Assembly: GCA_900551145.1 (NCBI GenBank)
Contig: URUQ01000037.1
Location: forward strand, 1-10,479
Direction: 5' to 3'
DNA length: 10,479 nucleotides
Origin: an uncultured Eubacteriales bacterium
Lineage (GTDB): Bacteria; Bacillota; Clostridia; Christensenellales; CAG-917
The notes beneath the pieces were generated by a model, which saw only the letters and a program-made list of their open reading frames with translations, had not been told where the DNA came from and made no database searches. This document shows, one piece after another, positions 6,886 through 10,479 of this stretch (position 1 is its first letter; the number at the start of each line of letters is the position of its first letter). Made by a program: the position numbers and the translations under genes.

Positions 6886-9604
6886 TGGTTTTCTCCATAG
6901 TGAACGCTTCGATTACGTCGTCCACTTTGATATCTTGGAAATTGGAAAGCATTATACCGCAATCGAAGTTTTTTGCCATTTCCTTGACGTCGTCTTTGCC
7001 GTGGCGCAAGGAAGCGATTTCACCCGTATATTCGACTTTTCCGTTGCGGATAAGTCTTGCTTGCGCACCTCTGACAATCTTGCCGTCGGTGACGTGGCAA
7101 CCCGCGATAGTGCCGACACCGCTGATTTTGAAGAGTTCACGGACCTCGGCAGAACCGAGAACGACCTCTTGGAACTTGGGATCGAGCATACCCTTGACTG
7201 CTTTTTCGATGTCTTCGATAGCGTTGTAAATGATGTTATAGAAGCGGATATCGATCTTCTTTTGCGCGGCAAGTTGTTTTGCGTTGGTATCGGGACGTAC
7301 GTTGAAACCGATGATAATTGCGTTGGACGTTTCGGCAAGCAATACGTCGCTTTCCTTGATACCGCCGACCGCTGCGTGAATGATATCGATATTGACTTCA
7401 TCGTTGCCGAGTTTGGCAAGAGATTGTTTGACAGCCTCAACCGAGCCTTGGACGTCTGCTTTGATGATAAGTTTGACAGATTTAAGTTCACCCTTGGAAA
7501 TCTTGTCGAACAAATCGTTGAGCGATACCGACGTAGACTCCGTTTGACTTGCTGCAAGTTTGAGCTTGCGCTCTTCGGCAAGTTCTCTTGCAAACTTCTC
7601 ATCCGCAACGACGTCGATTCTGTCGCCTGCCTCTGGAACATCGTCCCAACCGGTAACGGATACCGGCATAGACGGTCCTGCTTTCTTGACCTTTCTGCCC
7701 TTGTCGTCAATCATTGCGCGGATCTTACCTGTGCAAGTGCCCGCCACGACGTTGTCGCCGACGTGCAAAGTACCCGTTTGAACGAGGATTGTTGCGATTT
7801 TACCAAGTCCCTTGTCGAGTTTTGCCTCGATAATCGTACCGCGAGCGTTGCGGTTGGGATTGGCACGAAGTTCTTCGAATTCCGCACGAACGAGGATTTG
7901 TTCAAGCAATTCTTCAACGCCCATACCTGTCTTTGCAGACACTCTGACGACGGGGGTTTCTCCGCCCCATTCCTCGGGGGTTACGCCGTTTTCGGCAAGT
8001 TGAGAAAGCACTCTGTCGGGATTTGCGCCCGCTCTGTCCATCTTGTTGAGAGCGACAATAATCGGTACGTTCGCTTGTTTTGCGTGGCTGATTGCTTCGA
8101 GCGTTTGTGGCATGATGCCGTCGTCGGCAGCAACGACCAAAATCGCAATATCCGTAACTTGCGCACCGCGAGCACGCATTGACGTAAACGCTTCGTGTCC
8201 AGGGGTGTCGAGGAACGTAATCGGAGAGCCGTTGAGCGTAACGGTATAAGCACCGATATGTTGTGTGATACCGCCTGCCTCACCGCCGGTGACGTTGGTC
8301 TTTCTGATGTAGTCGAGCAAGGACGTTTTGCCGTGGTCGACGTGTCCCATAATGGTAACGATAGGCGGACGCGGAACGAGGTTGTCAAGTTCTTCCTCGT
8401 CGTCCACTTCGAGTTGTGCCGAGAGGGTATCTTCGAGTGTTACGTCGGGTTTATATTCGAGTTTGATGCCGAATTCGTCCGCAACGAGTTCCGCAGTGGC
8501 AAAATCGATGTTGTCGTTGATGGTCTTCATAATACCGAGGACAAACAACGTTTTGACGATTTCCGCAGCGGATTTGCCGATTTTTTCGCTCAAAGTCTTG
8601 ATAGACACGGGGTCTGTGGTGATAACTGCGTTTTCGATAATAACGGTTGCACTGTTGCCGCCACCGCGATTTTTATTGACTTTGTAGTTGCGTACGACCA
8701 TTTCGCCGTCTTCGTCGTAAGAAATTCTATCGTCAACGATATAACCCCTTTTGAGAAGCGTGCGCTTGTTCATAGTCGAGCGGTCGTCAAACTTCTTGGA
8801 ATTTGAATTGGCATTATTTGCGTTTTGCTTTCCGCCCTTGCCTTTTTGCCCTGCCGGTTTAGGAGGAAATTGCTGGGCAACGTTTGCAAGATTTTGAGAA
8901 GCGGACGGTCTACGCATACCGCCTTGTTGTTGACCGTTTTGTCCTTGCGGTCTTTGTTGATATCCGCCTTGTTGACCTTGCGGTTTTTGTCCGCGAGGAG
9001 CTTGGTATCCGTTTTGACCGAATACGCGAGTTTGCACCTTCGGCTTCGGCGTTGGCGGGACGTAAATACGACGGATTTCACCGTTCGGCAAAATCTCGGG
9101 ATTCTCTTGTACGAGTTCAAAAGGCGTTTTGGGCGTAACTACGATGTGCGCTTCCTCTTTTTTGGCCTCTTGGACGGGCGTTTCTATCTTTTTAGCGGGC
9201 GTTTCGGCAGCCTTTTGTTGCGTCTTGGGCGCTTCCGCTTCTTTTGAAACGGGCTTTACGGGCTCAACCTTCTTGACTTCCTCGACGATTTTTTCCGCCT
9301 TGACCTCTTTGGGCGCGGGCGTTTCCGCTTTCACTTCCGCTTTCTTTTCGGGGACTTTGACTTCCTTTTCGACTTTGACCTCTTCGACGGCTTTAACTTC
9401 CGCTTCCGCTTCCGCTTTTGCCTTTGCTTCGTCTTCTGCTTTGGCAATCAATGCGTCGCGTTTTGCCTTGATTGACGCCATAATGACGTTTGCTCTCGAT
9501 TTTTCACGAGAGATGTCACCTATAAGGTCGGCAAGCTTGGTTGCCTTGAAGTCACCGAGTTTTTTTACGGAATCGACATTTGTTTCTTTTTTGTTTTCAG
9601 GCAT
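6875..9604 (-). CDS. infB: translation initiation factor IF-2
   Basis: GTPase that delivers and checks fMet-tRNA on the 30S subunit and promotes 50S joining. The 909 residues divide into: a short N-terminal helix region; a Lys/Glu/Ala/Val-rich disordered stretch (about 60-150); a Gln/Gly/Asn-rich linker (about 195-275); an IF2_N-type helical domain (about 325-390); and the G domain with GHVDHGKT at 420-427 (G1), GGITQHIGAY at 444-453 around the G2 Thr, DTPGH at 466-470 (G3), NKMD at 520-523 (G4) and SAK at 556-558 (G5). Beta-barrel domain II, domain III (DLFDKISKGELKSVKLIIKA onwards) and the fMet-tRNA-binding C-terminal barrel follow. The start is firm: ATG four bases after a GAGGTG site that overlaps the ylxQ stop; ylxQ ends 3 bases upstream. 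Confidence 0.98.
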   Translation of the reverse strand: MPENKKETNVDSVKKLGDFKATKLADLIGDISREKSRANVIMASIKAKRDALIAKAEDEAKAKAEAEAEVKAVEEVKVEKEVKVPEKKAEVKAETPAPKEVKAEKIVEEVKKVEPVKPVSKEAEAPKTQQKAAETPAKKIETPVQEAKKEEAHIVVTPKTPFELVQENPEILPNGEIRRIYVPPTPKPKVQTRVFGQNGYQAPRGQKPQGQQGGYQQRPQGQNGQQQGGMRRPSASQNLANVAQQFPPKPAGQKGKGGKQNANNANSNSKKFDDRSTMNKRTLLKRGYIVDDRISYDEDGEMVVRNYKVNKNRGGGNSATVIIENAVITTDPVSIKTLSEKIGKSAAEIVKTLFVLGIMKTINDNIDFATAELVADEFGIKLEYKPDVTLEDTLSAQLEVDDEEELDNLVPRPPIVTIMGHVDHGKTSLLDYIRKTNVTGGEAGGITQHIGAYTVTLNGSPITFLDTPGHEAFTSMRARGAQVTDIAILVVAADDGIMPQTLEAISHAKQANVPIIVALNKMDRAGANPDRVLSQLAENGVTPEEWGGETPVVRVSAKTGMGVEELLEQILVRAEFEELRANPNRNARGTIIEAKLDKGLGKIATILVQTGTLHVGDNVVAGTCTGKIRAMIDDKGRKVKKAGPSMPVSVTGWDDVPEAGDRIDVVADEKFARELAEERKLKLAASQTESTSVSLNDLFDKISKGELKSVKLIIKADVQGSVEAVKQSLAKLGNDEVNIDIIHAAVGGIKESDVLLAETSNAIIIGFNVRPDTNAKQLAAQKKIDIRFYNIIYNAIEDIEKAVKGMLDPKFQEVVLGSAEVRELFKISGVGTIAGCHVTDGKIVRGAQARLIRNGKVEYTGEIASLRHGKDDVKEMAKNFDCGIMLSNFQDIKVDDVIEAFTMEKTNED
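8780..9022 (-). repeat. Gln/Gly/Asn-rich low-complexity linker within infB
   Basis: IF2 residues of about 195-275 consist mostly of Q, G, N, P and K with a few R and F/Y, with recurring PQGQ/GQQGG-like runs. This is an intrinsically disordered linker between the charged N-terminus and the conserved core. Such tails vary freely between species. The boundaries are approximate. Confidence 0.7.
9155..9427 (-). repeat. Lys/Glu/Ala/Val-rich low-complexity region within infB
   Basis: IF2 residues of about 60-150 are built from short KAE, VKAE, EVK and PAP words. At the DNA level a perfect threefold hexamer (cttccg on the + strand, 9397-9414) encodes part of the AEAEAE run. This is consistent with the charged, variable N-terminal extension of IF2. 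Replication slippage is a likely source of length variation here. Confidence 0.7.
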
Positions 9605-9607
9605 TAT

Positions 9608-9886
9608 TCACCTCAATAAACTAATAATTGCATTTGCAAGAGCTTCGTTTGACACCGCAATCGACTTAACGCCGTCGCGATGCAAAGCCTCGCAAAGATT
9701 ATCCACTTCAAAGACGGGACAATCGGACATTTTTTTTGCAATTCTATCTCTATACTTGTCACCCGCAGTCGAGGACACGAGCACCACCTTTGCAAGACGC
9801 TTTTTCTCGCAAATTATGTCTTCACCGTACAATACGGCGTTTGCTCTTTGCGCAAGACCTATATATGCTTTGATTTTGTCAGTCAT
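9608..9886 (-). CDS. ylxQ: YlxQ-type ribosomal L7Ae-family RNA-binding protein
   Basis: A 92-residue protein of the L7Ae/L30e/S12e/Gadd45 family, which binds kink-turn-like RNA; YlxQ's cellular partner is not firmly known. It opens with KIKAYIGLAQRANAVLYGED, the family's LGLAxRAGxLxxGE motif (here N for G), continues with a KVVLVSSTAGDKYRDRIAKK strand-helix unit, and ends in a SIAVSNEALANAIISLL helix. Length is normal for YlxQ (about 90-100). It lies between ylxR and infB, its constant location in Bacillota. The ATG overlaps the ylxR stop by 8 bases with no strong site of its own, so it probably depends on ylxR translation. The infB ribosome binding site overlaps its stop codon. Confidence 0.93.
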   Translation of the reverse strand: MTDKIKAYIGLAQRANAVLYGEDIICEKKRLAKVVLVSSTAGDKYRDRIAKKMSDCPVFEVDNLCEALHRDGVKSIAVSNEALANAIISLLR

Positions 9887-10127
9887 TTATCTTGTCGTAT
9901 ATATCGTCCGAGACGTTGGTTTTGAAGGCGGAATTGAGCATTTTCTTTTTGCATACTTTTGCTTTGCAATCCGCTCTATCGTGCACCCATACGCCTCTGC
10001 CGTCCGCTTTTTTGCTCTCGTCGAGAAATACGCCTCCGCCATTTTGCTTTACGAAACGAAGCATTTCGGATTTATCGGAGTGTTCTCTACAAGCGATGCA
10101 TTTGCGTGTGTCCTTGGGGTTTGACAT
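9879..10127 (-). CDS. ylxR: YlxR / RnpM, nucleic-acid-binding protein (DUF448)
   Basis: Small basic protein of the YlxR family. B. subtilis YlxR (RnpM) has been reported to bind the RNase P RNA and modulate RNase P, and YlxR has also been described as nucleoid-associated. From the ATG at 10127 the product is 82 residues, with the N-terminal RKCIACRE motif (Cys 10 and 13), a KSEMLRFVKQ strand, the GRGVWVH signature at 43-49 (family GRGAY/W) and ADCKAKVCKKK with two more Cys and a basic run. An in-frame GTG at 10136 would add three residues, but that GTG is itself part of the AAGGTG ribosome binding site, so I prefer the ATG. One base separates the ATG from the nusA stop; the 3' end overlaps ylxQ by 8 bases. 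Confidence 0.93.
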   Translation of the reverse strand: MSNPKDTRKCIACREHSDKSEMLRFVKQNGGGVFLDESKKADGRGVWVHDRADCKAKVCKKKMLNSAFKTNVSDDIYDKIND

Positions 10128-10128
10128 T

Positions 10129-10436
10129 TTATTCACCTTGTTGTTGGCTTTCTGCGTTGAGAGAGGAATATGGTTTTACGTCTACCTTCCAGCCCGTAAG
10201 TTTTGCCGCAAGACGCGCGTTTTGACCACTTCTGCCGATTGCGAGCGAAAGTTTCTCGTCGGGAACGATGACCTTTGCGTTCTTCTCTTCTTCGTTGATG
10301 GAGACCATAAGCACTTGTGCGGGGCTGAGTGCGCGAGCAATATATTCGATAGGATCGTCGCAATATTCGACAACGTCGATTTTTTCACCGCCGAGTTCCG
10401 CAACGACCGCGTTTACGCGTACGCCCTTGTTGCCGA
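10129..10436 (-). CDS. nusA: transcription termination/antitermination protein NusA, C-terminal part
   Basis: NusA binds RNA polymerase and nascent RNA to control pausing, termination and antitermination. Only the last ~101 codons are present. They read from the GxxG loop of KH1 (VGNKGVRVNAVV) through GGEKIDVVEY, DDPIEYIARALSPAQV and a central EEEKNAKVIVPDEKLSLAIGRSGQ, the KH2 GxxG loop, to AARLTGW-type residues (ARLAAKLTGWKVDVKP) and a short polar tail. This matches the compact Bacillota NusA, which lacks the E. coli acidic repeats. The gene is not broken: the reading frame meets a stop only because non-genomic adapter bases replace the true sequence from about 10437. Its S1 and N-terminal domains and the operon promoter lie beyond the contig end. 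The TAA stop is one base before the ylxR ATG. Confidence 0.95.
10134..10140 (-). promoter_or_regulatory. ribosome binding site of ylxR, decides its start
   Basis: Read on the minus strand this is CAAGGTG, followed by six bases (AATAAA) and then ATG. That spacing is ideal for the ATG at 10127. The GTG of this site could be misread as the start codon, adding three residues. The site lies within the last codons of nusA. Confidence 0.75.
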
Positions 10437-10479
10437 CTGTCTCTTATACACATCTGACGCTGCCGACGAATTAGACGGT
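10437..10479 (+). other. Illumina Nextera adapter contamination at contig end
   Basis: Bases 10437-10455 are CTGTCTCTTATACACATCT, the Tn5 mosaic end used in Nextera tagmentation. They are followed directly by GACGCTGCCGACGA (10456-10469), the rest of the reverse-complemented read-1 transposase adapter. Next come the 8-base word ATTAGACG (10470-10477), in the i5 index position (its reverse complement CGTCTAAT matches my recollection of Nextera index S510), and GT, the first bases of the next adapter segment. The segment is synthetic library sequence, not a natural Tn5/IS50 insertion. Confidence 0.97.

Noticed and set aside
6773..8182. A 469-codon + strand open frame antisense to infB and the 5' end of rbfA
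   Set aside because: It is the mirror of a strongly biased coding frame. The opposite strand encodes IF2 with all G motifs, and the + strand product has no recognisable domain and an implausible composition rich in Cys, Phe and Asp.
9129..10124. A 331-codon + strand open frame antisense to infB, ylxQ and ylxR
   Set aside because: It spans three real minus-strand genes, and its Ser/Ala/Thr-rich N-terminus is the antisense reading of the Lys/Glu-rich IF2 tract. No family motif is seen.
10437..10455. Tn5 mosaic end as evidence of a natural IS50/Tn5 insertion
   Set aside because: The bases after it are the synthetic Nextera adapter tail and an index, not IS50 sequence, and the match lies at the very end of the contig.

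Overview
The window is a piece of an uncultured-looking Bacillota (Clostridia-type) chromosome. Three things suggest this: the order nusA-ylxR-ylxQ-infB-rbfA-DHH-truB-ribF is the classic Firmicutes translation/ribosome-maturation operon; miaA sits beside a PF06838 PLP-enzyme gene, a pairing common in Clostridia; and the DNA is moderately AT-rich with UGA used as an ordinary stop. I cannot name a genus from sequence alone.

Layout. Positions 9-2318 carry two + strand genes: miaA (tRNA i6A37 prenyltransferase) and a methionine gamma-lyase family PLP enzyme. Positions 2319-2827 form an AT-rich convergent spacer with no convincing gene. It holds short spaced repeats and, at 2724-2754, a strong hairpin terminator for the minus-strand operon. 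From 10436 down to 2828 runs one tightly packed minus-strand operon: nusA (3' part only), ylxR/rnpM, ylxQ, infB, rbfA, an NrnA-like DHH phosphoesterase, truB, ribF and a last gene for an endonuclease IV-like TIM-barrel protein. Junctions are overlaps of 4-11 bases or gaps of 1-13 bases, so translational coupling is likely throughout. The products join transcription elongation (NusA), initiation (IF2), 30S maturation (RbfA), tRNA modification (TruB), RNase P-linked or RNA-binding proteins (YlxR, YlxQ), nano-RNA/pAp turnover (DHH) and flavin cofactor synthesis (RibF).

The right edge is not genomic. Bases 10437-10479 match the Illumina Nextera (Tn5 mosaic end) read-1 adapter, followed by an 8-base index and the start of the next adapter segment. 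The apparent stop codon inside nusA and a + strand frame ending there are therefore artefacts, and nusA is cut by the contig end rather than broken.

I found no convincing previously undescribed system. The points most worth a second look are the adapter artefact, the endonuclease IV-like protein with an altered metal-site segment placed where rpsO/pnp often follow, and the repeat-bearing convergent spacer.
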